The translations under genes were made by a program, and so were the position numbers. From Tsukamurella pulmonis (GTDB taxonomy: Bacteria; Actinomycetota; Actinomycetes; Mycobacteriales; Mycobacteriaceae), in the NCBI RefSeq assembly GCF_900103175.1, contig NZ_FNLF01000002.1, forward strand, positions 1,116,001 through 1,180,000: DNA of 64,000 nucleotides. The letters are read 5' to 3'. A model generated the notes under the pieces. It had not been told where the DNA came from and ran no database searches. It worked only from the letters and a program-made list of their open reading frames with translations. This document shows positions 15,319-23,268 of the stretch, piece by piece. The stretch's first letter is position 1. Each line of letters opens with the position of its first letter.

Positions 15319-17604
15319 ATGCCCGCAGTCGTCGTCACGGGTGTCGGCCTGATCTCCGCCGCGGGGAGCACGGCCCAGCAGTGCTGGGACACCCTGCTCT
15401 CCGGCGCCACCGGGATCGTGCCGAACACGGTCTTCCCCACGGACGATCTCCAGGCGGCGATCGCGGGCGTCGCGCCGCTGCCCGAGGGGGAGGAGCAGGA
15501 ACTCGACCGCTGCTACCGGCTCGCGCGCCGGGCGTGCGCCGAGGCCCTGGCGCACGCCGGGCTCGGCCGCGCGGACGCCGCCCGCGCCGGGCTGGTGCTC
15601 GGCTCCAGCCTCGGCGCCATGCCGTCGCTCGAGGACTTCCATCGCGACGTCCTCGCGGCCGGCGCGGTGCGCGACCGGGCCGCGGCGCGCGCGGGCATCG
15701 ACACCCAGTTGCACTGCGCCGCCGACTACGTGGCGGGCGAGTTCGGACTGGGCGGGCCGCGCGTGGTGACCTCCAACGCGTGCGCCGCCGGGGCCGTCGC
15801 GCTGGGCTACGCGGCGGAGCTGCTCTGGCGCGGCGACGCCGACGTGGTGATCTGCGGCGGCGTCGACCCGCTCACCACGCTCTCGGCCCACGGCTTCTCC
15901 AGCCTCGGCGCGCTCGCGGAGAGCCCGTGCTCGCCGTTCGCCGCGTCCGACGGCCTCTCGCTGGGCGAGGGCGCGGGCTTCCTGGTGCTGGAGTCCGAGG
16001 AGCACGCGAGGGCTCGCGGCGCCGCGCCGCTCGCCCGGCTCGCCGGCTACGACCTCAGCAGCGACGGCTTCCATCAGACCGCCCCCGACCCGGGCGGCGA
16101 CGGGGCGCGCCGCGCGATGGAGGGCGCCCTCGCCGCGGCCGCGCTCGGGCCCGGCACCGTCGACTACGTGAACCTGCACGGCACCGGCACCCCCACCAAC
16201 GACGCCGTGGAGCCGAAGGCGATCCGCTCGGTGTTCGACGCCCCGCCGCCGGTGAGCTCGACGAAGTCCGTGGTGGGCCACACCCTCGGCGCCGCCGGTG
16301 CCGTGGAGGCGGTCGTCGGCGTCCTCGCGCTCACCGACGGGGTGCTGCCGCCCACCGTCGGCACGCGCGGCGACGCCGAGCGGACCGGGCTCGACATCGT
16401 GCCGGACCGGGCCCGGGAGGCACCCGTGCGCACCGTGCTGTCGAACTCCTTCGCCTTCGGCGGCAACAACGCCGCGGTGGTGCTGCGCCACGCCGCCGAG
16501 CCGGCCGGCGCGGCCGACGCCGCGGCGCAGGAGGCGCCGGTGATCACCGGGATCGCGGCGCTCGCGGGATCGGCGCAGTCGACGGCGGAGGTCCTCGCGG
16601 CGCTGAGGACGGGCGAGCCCGTCCACGAGCAACTCGGGCCACTGCGGTTCGCCCGGCTCGACCAGGCCGCGGTCGCGCGCCGGATCAACCCGGCCAAAGT
16701 GCGCAAGATGGACCCGATGAGCGTCTTCGCCGCCGGGGCGGTGGCGGATCTGCACGCGGCCTTCGGCAAGCCCGACCGCGCCGGGCTGGCCCGCGCGGGC
16801 ATCGTCCTGGGCACCGGGTACGGGCCGCTGAGCGCCGTCGCCGAGTTCCACCGCGGCGTCGTCGAGCACGGCAGCGCCGGCGCCAATCCCACCGTCTTCG
16901 CCAACACCGTGCAGAACGCGGCCGCGGGGCACCTGAGCGTGCTGCACCGCTACCGGGGCTTCACCGCCACCCTGACCTGCGGCGGCACCAGCACCGTCTC
17001 CGCGCTCTACCTCGCGCGGGCCGCGCTCGCCCGCGGCCAGGCCGACCGGATCGTGGTCGTCGTGGTCGACGAGTTCCCCGAGCTCGCCGCACAGGTGTAC
17101 GGCGCCACCGGCAACGCGCGGCACGGCGCGCTGGGCGAGGCGGCCGTCGCGCTCACCGTCGAACGCGCCGACACCGCCCGCGCCCGCGGCGCCGCACCGC
17201 TGGCGAGCCTCGCCGGGATCGGCATGGCGGGCGAGCCCGCCGGCATCGGCCGCGTGGGCGGCGACCCGGCGGCCTGGGCGCACGCCCTGACCCGCTCGCT
17301 CAAGGACGCCGGGCCCGGCGAGCCCGACCTCGTCGGCGCCGCCGCGACGGGCCACCGCACCATCGACGGGGCCGAGGCGGCCGCGCTCGACGCCGCGGGG
17401 CTCGCCGCCGTCGCGCGCTCCACGCCGAAGGCGGTGCTGGGCGAGACCGTCGGCTCCGCGGGCGCTCTCGCGCTGCTCGACGGCATCGACCGGCTCCGCG
17501 ACGGCGGGCGGCTCGTGGTCTCCTCGTACGCCCTCGGCGGCAGCTACCAGGCCGCGGTCTTCGACGTCCCCGCCGGGCGGCCGGACCCGGAGGGCGCCCG
17601 ATGA
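15319..17604 (+). CDS. Fused tandem beta-ketoacyl synthase (active plus degenerate half)
   Basis: This 761-residue protein contains two ketosynthase folds in one chain. The first half (about 1-395) has a complete Cys-His-His set: Cys155 in TSNACAAG, His287 in LHGTGTPTND and His321 in VVGHTLGAAG. The second half (about 405-750) keeps the fold pattern but is degenerate. The nucleophile region reads LTCGGTSTVS (Cys554 is shifted two residues against the first half) and the second His is replaced in LGETVGSAG (Glu709). This recalls a KS-alpha/chain-length-factor pair fused into one gene. It would condense malonyl-carrier with the growing chain. ATGA overlap with the phosphopantetheinyl transferase. 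Confidence 0.88.
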   Translation: MPAVVVTGVGLISAAGSTAQQCWDTLLSGATGIVPNTVFPTDDLQAAIAGVAPLPEGEEQELDRCYRLARRACAEALAHAGLGRADAARAGLVLGSSLGAMPSLEDFHRDVLAAGAVRDRAAARAGIDTQLHCAADYVAGEFGLGGPRVVTSNACAAGAVALGYAAELLWRGDADVVICGGVDPLTTLSAHGFSSLGALAESPCSPFAASDGLSLGEGAGFLVLESEEHARARGAAPLARLAGYDLSSDGFHQTAPDPGGDGARRAMEGALAAAALGPGTVDYVNLHGTGTPTNDAVEPKAIRSVFDAPPPVSSTKSVVGHTLGAAGAVEAVVGVLALTDGVLPPTVGTRGDAERTGLDIVPDRAREAPVRTVLSNSFAFGGNNAAVVLRHAAEPAGAADAAAQEAPVITGIAALAGSAQSTAEVLAALRTGEPVHEQLGPLRFARLDQAAVARRINPAKVRKMDPMSVFAAGAVADLHAAFGKPDRAGLARAGIVLGTGYGPLSAVAEFHRGVVEHGSAGANPTVFANTVQNAAAGHLSVLHRYRGFTATLTCGGTSTVSALYLARAALARGQADRIVVVVVDEFPELAAQVYGATGNARHGALGEAAVALTVERADTARARGAAPLASLAGIGMAGEPAGIGRVGGDPAAWAHALTRSLKDAGPGEPDLVGAAATGHRTIDGAEAAALDAAGLAAVARSTPKAVLGETVGSAGALALLDGIDRLRDGGRLVVSSYALGGSYQAAVFDVPAGRPDPEGAR

Positions 17605-18143
17605 CGGCGCACGCCACCGTCTTCCGCTGCGCGGGACCGCGGGACGAGCGCGGCCGCACGCGGACGGCGGGCACCGGGCGCGCCCTGCTCACCCGCGCCG
17701 CCGCGCCGCTGGGCCTCGGCGCACCGCGCCGCACCCGCACCGGGGGCTGGGCGTGGCCGGAGGACGGCTGGCACGGCTCGGTGGCGCACTGCGCGGACAC
17801 CGCCGTCGTGGTGCTCGCCCGCTGCGGCGTCGGCGTCGACGCCCAGGAGCACCGCGACCGCCCGCGCGCCCTGGCGGCCGTGGCCGCGATGCTGGGCCGC
17901 GACCGCGCGGACGTCCGGGACTTCGCCGAGGTCGAGGCCGTGATCAAGCTGATCGGCCCGCAGCACGCCGCGCTCGCCGGGCTCCGGCTGCCCGGCCGCG
18001 AGCACGGCTGGCGCGCCGCCCCGTTCGGGGTGATCGGCTCCGCCGTCGACGAGCGCGGCCTCGCCGTCGCCGTCGCCGCCGAACGGCCGCTGGACGTGCG
18101 GTGGCGGGCCGTGGGCGCACCGGCGACGGGGCCGCTGTGGTGA
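17601..18143 (+). CDS. 4'-phosphopantetheinyl transferase (Sfp-type, short)
   Basis: This 180-residue protein has the two Sfp signatures in order: GSVAHC followed by VGVDAQE (Asp80, Gln82/Glu83, magnesium ligands) and FAEVEAVIKLIG, the equivalent of WxxKEAxxK (Glu112, Lys116). It would transfer the phosphopantetheine arm from CoA to the two carrier proteins in the cluster. It is shorter than Sfp (about 225) and has Phe instead of the usual Trp in the second motif, but all metal and CoA-binding positions I can judge are present. It is coupled to the ketosynthase (ATGA) and to the next gene (GTGA). Confidence 0.8.
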   Translation: MTAHATVFRCAGPRDERGRTRTAGTGRALLTRAAAPLGLGAPRRTRTGGWAWPEDGWHGSVAHCADTAVVVLARCGVGVDAQEHRDRPRALAAVAAMLGRDRADVRDFAEVEAVIKLIGPQHAALAGLRLPGREHGWRAAPFGVIGSAVDERGLAVAVAAERPLDVRWRAVGAPATGPLW

Positions 18144-19267
18144 GCGCGGTGCGGGCACCGGCGTACGCGCGGCGCGTCTCGCAGATCGAACGCAGCTACC
18201 TCGCCGCGGCCGCGGCGGGCTCCGACTGCGCCATCCGGCTCGTGGTGGAGGGCACGGGCGCGCTCGCGTTCGCGGACCTGCGCGCCGCCGTCGACGTCGC
18301 GGCGGCCGCCCACCCGGGCCTGTCCGCGCTCCGCCGCGGGGGCCTGTGGCGCGGTGGCGGTCCCGCGCCCCGCGTTGTCGCGTCGTCGCTGCCCGTCGAC
18401 GACGACCCGCGGATCCGCGCCGAGCTCTCGGTGCGCACCGGCCCCGTCGCCGAGATCCTCCTGCACCCGGGCGGCGACGGCGGCACGGCCGTGCTCTTCC
18501 GCGCGACGCACGCCGTGACCGACGGGCACGGGGTCATGGACTTCGCCCGCGACGTCTTCCGCGTGCTGCGCGGCGAGGCGCCCACCGGGAACCCCGACGC
18601 GCTCGGCGACGAGCACTTCGTCCGCGCCGCCGGCCGCTCCGGCGCGCCCGCCGGCGGCACCGACCCGGTGCCCGCGCCGTGGCCCGTGCGCGCGCCGGGG
18701 CTGCGGTGGGTGCGGCGCGAGGTGCCGGGGCGGCTGAGCGGCGGCGCCGGGCGCGTGGCAGCCGCGGTACGGGCGGCCGCGCCCGGCCCGGCCCGGGTGA
18801 TGGTGCCCGTGGACCTGCGCCGGCACGACCCCGCGGTGCGCTCGAGCGCGAACCTCACCGCGCCCGTCTTCGTGGACCTGCCCGTGCCGGTGAGCCGGCG
18901 CGCGGTGCAGGCGGAGCTGCTCGCGGCGCTGCTGGACAACCGCGAGGTGGCCGGGCTCGGCGCCGACTACGGCAGCGCCAACCGGTTCGCCCGCACCCTC
19001 GCCGAGGCCACCACCGACGGCAGCGCCGGGCTCCCGGTGACCGCCATCGTCTCCGATCACGGCGCCGTGCCCGACGGTGCCTTCGACGCCCCCGGCTTCC
19101 GCGCCGTCCGGGTGCACACCATGCCCATGTGGGTGCCGTACGCCGCGACCTTCGTCTCGCTCGTGCACGCCGCCGGCCGCACGGTCCTGACCGCGGTCGT
19201 CGCGGACACCCCCGACGCCGTGGCCGCGATCGAGCGGGTCCTCGCCGCGGCAGTGGAGGAACCATGA
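18140..19267 (+). CDS. Condensation/PapA-like acyltransferase
   Basis: The 375-residue protein starts at GTG in a GTGA overlap. It carries HAVTDG at residues 124-129, matching the HxxxDG active-site motif of condensation domains, polyketide-associated acyltransferases and related CoA-dependent acyltransferases. An N-terminal Q-x-E-R-x-Y segment and a later RVMVPVDLRR strand fit the two-lobed fold. It would form an ester or amide by passing a carrier-bound acyl group to an acceptor, for example diaminopropionate. It is somewhat shorter than a canonical condensation domain (about 430). Acceptor identity is inferred from context only. Confidence 0.8.
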   Translation: MSAVRAPAYARRVSQIERSYLAAAAAGSDCAIRLVVEGTGALAFADLRAAVDVAAAAHPGLSALRRGGLWRGGGPAPRVVASSLPVDDDPRIRAELSVRTGPVAEILLHPGGDGGTAVLFRATHAVTDGHGVMDFARDVFRVLRGEAPTGNPDALGDEHFVRAAGRSGAPAGGTDPVPAPWPVRAPGLRWVRREVPGRLSGGAGRVAAAVRAAAPGPARVMVPVDLRRHDPAVRSSANLTAPVFVDLPVPVSRRAVQAELLAALLDNREVAGLGADYGSANRFARTLAEATTDGSAGLPVTAIVSDHGAVPDGAFDAPGFRAVRVHTMPMWVPYAATFVSLVHAAGRTVLTAVVADTPDAVAAIERVLAAAVEEP

Positions 19268-20679
19268 TCCGAACCGCACCGTCGACCCCGATGATCACCG
19301 GCATCGCCGTGGTGGGCTCGCTGCTGCCGCTGCTGGACTCGACGATCGTCAACATCTCGCTGCACGCCACCGCCGACCGGTTCGGCACCATCACCGACGT
19401 GCAGTGGGTGGTCACGGGCTACCTGCTGGCCCTGGCCGCGACCATGCCCGTGACGGCCTGGCTGGCCCGGCGCTACGGCCGCTACCGCACCTTCCTGGTC
19501 GCGGTGATCGCGTTCGCCGCCGGCTCGGTGGTCTGCGCCGTGAGCCCCAGCCTGGAGGTGCTCATCGCAGGTCGCGTGCTCACCGGCGCCGCCGGCGGCG
19601 TGCTCGCGCCCATCTCGACGGTGGTGCTCACGGCCGGGGTGCCGCGCGAGCGGCTCGGCGCCGTGCAGTCGCTCAACGGCACCGTCATGCTGGCGGGCCC
19701 GCTGATCGGGCCCACCGTCGGCGGGGTGCTGCTCGAGCACGGGGGATGGCGCTCGATCTACTGGGTGGCCGTGCCGGTGTGCGTGGTGGTCGTCGCGCTC
19801 GCCCTCGTCGCGCTGCCCCGCGACGCCGGCTCGCGCAGCGCGCCGCTCGACGTGCCGGGGCTGGTCTCCGGATCCGCCGGCGTCACCGCGCTCGTGTTCG
19901 CCCTGCGCGAGGCCGCCGTGCCGCACCGCGACCCCGTGGAGATCGCCGCGCTCACCCTGCTCGCGGTCGGCGGGACCGCCCTGTTCATCCGTCGCGAGCT
20001 CACCGCGGAGCACCCCCTGCTCAACCTGCGGCTGTACGCGGACCGTCGATACGCGTGGGCCAGCGCCTGCGTGGCGCTGGTCGGCATGCTGCTCTACGCC
20101 CCGATGGTGATCGTGCCGCTGTACCTGCAGAGCGAGCGCGGCGAGTCCGCGATCCGCACGGGCCTGATCATGTCCTTCGGCGGGATCGGCGCCATCGTCA
20201 TGGGCGCGCGCACCGCCCGCATCGTGCAGCGGCTCGGCGCGGGGCGGACCCTGCTGATCGGCCTGGCCGTGGTGGGCGCCTCGACGGTGCCGCTGATGCT
20301 GCTCACCGCGACCACGCCGATCTGGATCATCGCCGTCACGCTGGTGGTGCGGGGGATCGGCGTCTCGCTGTCGATCGTGCCGGCGATGACGAGCGCCTTC
20401 GTGGCCATCACGCCGCAGGACATCCCCGACGCGTCGCCCCAGCTCAACCTGCTGCAGCGGATCGGCGGGGCGCTCGCGGTCACCGGCGTGACCATCGTGA
20501 TGCAGTCCGACGGGCTCGAGGTGGGTGCCGGCGGGCCGGTGCTCAGCGCCTTCACCCACGGCTTCGACCTGGTCCTGGTGGTCACGGTGGTCACCGGCTT
20601 CGCCGCGCTCGGGCTGGTCCGTGCCGAGGCGCGGGAGCGGGCGCCGAAGCAGACGGAGCTCGTGGGAGCGGTCGACTGA
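19264..20679 (+). CDS. MFS drug/metabolite exporter (DHA2 family)
   Basis: This 471-residue membrane protein has about 14 hydrophobic segments. It carries the DHA2 hallmarks LDSTIVN (about 22-28), an ARRYGRY loop between helices 2 and 3, and GRVLTGAAGG plus GPLIGPTVGGVL in helices 4 and 5. It is a proton-driven exporter of the EmrB/QacA type. As the last gene of the coupled block (ATGA overlap with the acyltransferase), it most likely exports the cluster's product and gives self-protection. Confidence 0.9.
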   Translation: MIRTAPSTPMITGIAVVGSLLPLLDSTIVNISLHATADRFGTITDVQWVVTGYLLALAATMPVTAWLARRYGRYRTFLVAVIAFAAGSVVCAVSPSLEVLIAGRVLTGAAGGVLAPISTVVLTAGVPRERLGAVQSLNGTVMLAGPLIGPTVGGVLLEHGGWRSIYWVAVPVCVVVVALALVALPRDAGSRSAPLDVPGLVSGSAGVTALVFALREAAVPHRDPVEIAALTLLAVGGTALFIRRELTAEHPLLNLRLYADRRYAWASACVALVGMLLYAPMVIVPLYLQSERGESAIRTGLIMSFGGIGAIVMGARTARIVQRLGAGRTLLIGLAVVGASTVPLMLLTATTPIWIIAVTLVVRGIGVSLSIVPAMTSAFVAITPQDIPDASPQLNLLQRIGGALAVTGVTIVMQSDGLEVGAGGPVLSAFTHGFDLVLVVTVVTGFAALGLVRAEARERAPKQTELVGAVD

Positions 20680-20684
20680 GCCGA

Positions 20685-20713
20685 TTGTGACCGAACTCAC
20701 ACGGGCGTAGCGT
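20685..20713 (+). promoter_or_regulatory. Promoter, leaderless type, for the DUF5313-like gene
   Basis: A TTGTGA hexamer at 20685-20690 and TAGCGT at 20708-20713 are separated by exactly 17 nt. The ATG at 20720 lies 7 nt after the -10 box, where the transcript would begin, so the mRNA is predicted to be leaderless, a common arrangement in mycobacteria and relatives. A GGAGG overlaps this spot but would be too close or untranscribed. Confidence 0.65.
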
Positions 20714-20719
20714 GGAGGC

Positions 20720-21115
20720 ATGTCCACGTCAACGAATCGGACGCGTCCGAACCTCCTCGAGCGGGTGAAGTACCTGATGGGAATGCGCCTGCCCGATTCC
20801 ATGCGCGATTGGGTGGTCAACGACGCCACCGGCCCCGGCCACAACCGTCGCTTCTTCATCCGCGGGGCGCTGATGTTCCTGCCCTTCGTCGTGGTGGCGC
20901 TGGCCCTGCCCTCTCCGCTCTGGGTCAAGCTGGCGCTGGTCGCGATGATGGCGCTGCCGGCGATCGTCTTCATCGGCGGCCTGCGGTCGATCTACCTGCA
21001 GGAGCTGCTCGCCGACAACGGCATCGACCCGCACACCGAGAGCGGGCGGCAACGCGAGCGTCACCACCGTCGCGCCCGGGTCTACGAGGCCAAGTACCGG
21101 CACCGGGCGGCGTAG
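20720..21115 (+). CDS. DUF5313-like small membrane protein
   Basis: The 131-residue protein has a cytoplasmic N-terminus (LLERVKYLMGMRLPDSMRDWV), two hydrophobic segments at about 49-66 and 70-88, and an Arg/His-rich C-terminal tail (RQRERHHRRARVYEAKYRHR). From memory this is the DUF5313 pattern, found in Mycobacteriales and without known function. A leaderless-type promoter directly precedes it, so it is transcribed separately from the biosynthetic cluster. The DNA glycosylase gene starts 9 nt after its stop and may be co-transcribed. Confidence 0.8.
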   Translation: MSTSTNRTRPNLLERVKYLMGMRLPDSMRDWVVNDATGPGHNRRFFIRGALMFLPFVVVALALPSPLWVKLALVAMMALPAIVFIGGLRSIYLQELLADNGIDPHTESGRQRERHHRRARVYEAKYRHRAA

Positions 21116-21124
21116 CCTCGCCGG

Positions 21125-22000
21125 GTGACGGCAGAACGCTCATGGGTCACGGGACATCCGCTCGACCTGCACGGCACCGTCGGGGTACTGCGGCGCGGCG
21201 CCGGCGATCCGGCCTACGCCCGCACGCCCGGGGCGCTGTGGCGCGCCGTGCACACCCCGGACGGCCCCGGGACGGTCCGGCTCGCGCTCGCGGGCGGGGA
21301 GATGACGGCCCGGGCCTGGGGGAGCGGGGCGTCGTGGCTGCTGGAGCACGCGCCGGCGATGGTGGGGGCGGACGACGATCCGTCGCAGCTGCGCCCGCGG
21401 CACGACGTCGTCGCCCGGGCGATCGCCGCCTCCCCGGGGCTGCGGCTGACCCGCTCGGACCGGGTCTGGGAGACCCTGGTGCCGACGATCCTGGAACAGA
21501 AGGTGGTCGGGGCGGAGGCGTTCCGGGCCTGGCGGTACCTGCTGCGGCGCTTCGGCGCGCCCGCGCCGGGTCCGGCCGGGGCGCCGCGACTGCACGTGCC
21601 GCCGCCGCGCGAGCAGTGGAGCGCGATCCCGTCGTGGGAGTGGCACCGCGCCGGCGTCGAGCCGGTGCGCATGCGCACGATCCTCGGCGCGAGCGCGGTC
21701 GAGGTGGAGCACCGGCCGGAACGGCTCGGGGCCCTCCCGGGTGTCGGCGCGTGGACCGTCGGGGAGCTGCTGGGGCGCGCGTGCGGCGACCCGGACGCCG
21801 TTCCCGTGGGCGATTACCACCTGCCGCGCATCGTGGGAATAGGTCTGACGGGGGCCGCGTTGGATGATTCCGAGATGCTCGAGGCGCTCGAGCCCTATCG
21901 GGGGCAGCGCGGCAGGGTGATCCGGCTTCTGGTGCGCGCGGGCGTCGATCGCGAGCGGCGCGGGGCGCGGGTCTCCGTCCGCGACTATCGTGGCCTGTAG
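21125..22000 (+). CDS. DNA-3-methyladenine glycosylase-like HhH-GPD protein
   Basis: The 291-residue protein should remove alkylated bases in base-excision repair. It shows LVPTILEQKVVGAEAFRAWR (start of the helical domain), the helix-hairpin-helix LGALPGVGAWTVGEL, and a following catalytic Asp in PVGDYHLP, as in AlkA-type glycosylases. Start is a GTG at 21125. Length is usual for the actinobacterial DNA glycosylase 2 family. It follows the DUF5313-like gene closely. Confidence 0.85.
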   Translation: MTAERSWVTGHPLDLHGTVGVLRRGAGDPAYARTPGALWRAVHTPDGPGTVRLALAGGEMTARAWGSGASWLLEHAPAMVGADDDPSQLRPRHDVVARAIAASPGLRLTRSDRVWETLVPTILEQKVVGAEAFRAWRYLLRRFGAPAPGPAGAPRLHVPPPREQWSAIPSWEWHRAGVEPVRMRTILGASAVEVEHRPERLGALPGVGAWTVGELLGRACGDPDAVPVGDYHLPRIVGIGLTGAALDDSEMLEALEPYRGQRGRVIRLLVRAGVDRERRGARVSVRDYRGL

Positions 22001-22010
22001 ACAATGCATT

Positions 22011-22342
22011 TTGACCAGTGTGAGTTCAGGCGGGTAAGCTAGGTCGCCGTGCCTGGGTAACCAGGACTATTCTCACGTGCCCATGGCTAGGCCGGACCTC
22101 CGGAACCGCCCATGAACACGCGACACGCCCGACCTCGGGGTACGTGCGAGGCGGGTAGCTACTTCCCGGAGACGGGACTGACCAGTGGAAACGATGCGAA
22201 TCGATGAAGCCGGTGGGGCCGCGCTGCGGAAGGAGTGCACCGCGTTCGCGGGGTGCGCGACTTGCCCGGAGCTACAACCGCAGCAGTAGGAACAGCCGGC
22301 CGCGCGGCCGGTGACAGCCGAAACGAAGGAAAAAGCGCTTCT
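22011..22342 (+). promoter_or_regulatory. str operon promoter and long leader
   Basis: TTGACC at 22011-22016 and TAAGCT at 22035-22040 with an 18-nt spacer form a strong sigma-70-type promoter for rpsL-rpsG-fusA-tuf. The transcript would have a leader of about 295 nt. The leader contains a 16-nt perfect palindrome (22296-22311, CCGGCCGCGCGGCCGG), able to form a hairpin close to the rpsL start. AAGGAAAAAG before the ATG is the probable ribosome-binding site. No leader peptide stands out. Confidence 0.6.
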
Positions 22343-22717
22343 ATGCCAACTATCAACCAGCTGGTCCGCAAGGGCCGCCGGGACAAGGCGTCCAAGACGA
22401 AGACGGCGGCCCTCAAGGGCTCGCCGCAGCGTCGCGGCGTCTGCACCCGCGTCTACACCACGACCCCGAAGAAGCCGAACTCGGCTCTCCGTAAGGTCGC
22501 CCGTGTCCGTCTGACGAGCTCGGTCGAGGTCACCGCGTACATCCCCGGCGAAGGTCACAACCTTCAGGAGCACTCGATGGTGCTCGTCCGTGGCGGTCGT
22601 GTGAAGGACCTCCCGGGTGTTCGTTACAAGATCATCCGCGGTTCGCTCGATACCCAGGGTGTCAAGAACCGCAAGCAGGCGCGGAGCCGCTACGGCGCGA
22701 AGAAGGAGAAGGGCTGA
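22343..22717 (+). CDS. rpsL: 30S ribosomal protein S12
   Basis: This 124-residue protein of the decoding centre begins [12 protein letters not shown]. Lys43 ([11 protein letters not shown]) and Lys88 ([10 protein letters not shown]), the classical streptomycin-resistance positions, are both wild type, so no ribosomal streptomycin resistance is indicated here. First gene of the str operon; its stop overlaps the rpsG ATG (TGATG). Confidence 0.98.
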   Translation: MPTINQLVRKGRRDKASKTKTAALKGSPQRRGVCTRVYTTTPKKPNSALRKVARVRLTSSVEVTAYIPGEGHNLQEHSMVLVRGGRVKDLPGVRYKIIRGSLDTQGVKNRKQARSRYGAKKEKG

Positions 22718-23187
22718 TGCCTCGTAAGGGACCGGCGCCCAAGCGCCCCGTCGTCAACGACCCCGTCTACGGCTCGCCCGTGGTCACCCAGCTCGTGAAC
22801 AAGGTGCTCCTGGACGGCAAGAAGTCCACCGCCGAGCGCATCGTCTACGGCGCCCTCGAGGCGACCCGTGAGAAGACCGGCACCGATCCGGTCCTCACGC
22901 TGAAGAAGGCGCTCGACAACGTGCGCCCGTCGCTCGAGGTCAAGAGCCGCCGCGTCGGTGGCGCCACCTACCAGGTGCCGATCGAGGTGAAGGCCGGTCG
23001 CGCCAACACCCTCGCGCTGCGCTGGCTCGTCACCTTCACGCGGCAGCGTCGCGAGAAGACCATGATCGAGCGGCTCGCCAACGAGATCCTCGACGCGAGC
23101 AACGGTCTGGGCGCTTCGGTGAAGCGTCGCGAGGACACCCACAAGATGGCCGAGGCCAACCGGGCGTTCGCGCACTACCGCTGGTGA
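22717..23187 (+). CDS. rpsG: 30S ribosomal protein S7
   Basis: The 156-residue protein nucleates assembly of the 30S head and binds 16S rRNA. It begins [11 protein letters not shown] and contains [10 protein letters not shown], the standard S7 signature. Its start overlaps the rpsL stop. A strong hairpin follows before fusA. Confidence 0.98.
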   Translation: MPRKGPAPKRPVVNDPVYGSPVVTQLVNKVLLDGKKSTAERIVYGALEATREKTGTDPVLTLKKALDNVRPSLEVKSRRVGGATYQVPIEVKAGRANTLALRWLVTFTRQRREKTMIERLANEILDASNGLGASVKRREDTHKMAEANRAFAHYRW

Positions 23188-23194
23188 TCCGATA

Positions 23195-23222
23195 CCGGGC
23201 CGCCGCCTTCGCGGCGGCCCGG
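23195..23222 (+). terminator. Hairpin between rpsG and fusA
   Basis: A perfect 12-bp GC-rich stem (23195-23206 with 23211-23222) has a CTTC loop. No T-tract follows and the operon continues, so it is better seen as an attenuating, processing or mRNA-stability element than a full terminator. It could help set the ratio of S12/S7 to the elongation factors. Confidence 0.5.
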
Positions 23223-23268
23223 GTCACCGGAAGCAAATCCATCCTCTAAGAGAACGAGGCTTACCACC

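Noticed and set aside
12052-17355. Long minus-strand frames opposite the GNAT, GcvT-like and ketosynthase genes
   Set aside because: The plus-strand genes have catalytic motifs and coupled starts; the minus frames have none.
22343-22717. Streptomycin-resistance mutation in rpsL
   Set aside because: Lys43 and Lys88 are both unchanged.
23195-23222. Intrinsic terminator ending rpsL-rpsG
   Set aside because: The stem is strong but lacks a T-tract and fusA-tuf are expected in the same operon, so full termination is unlikely.
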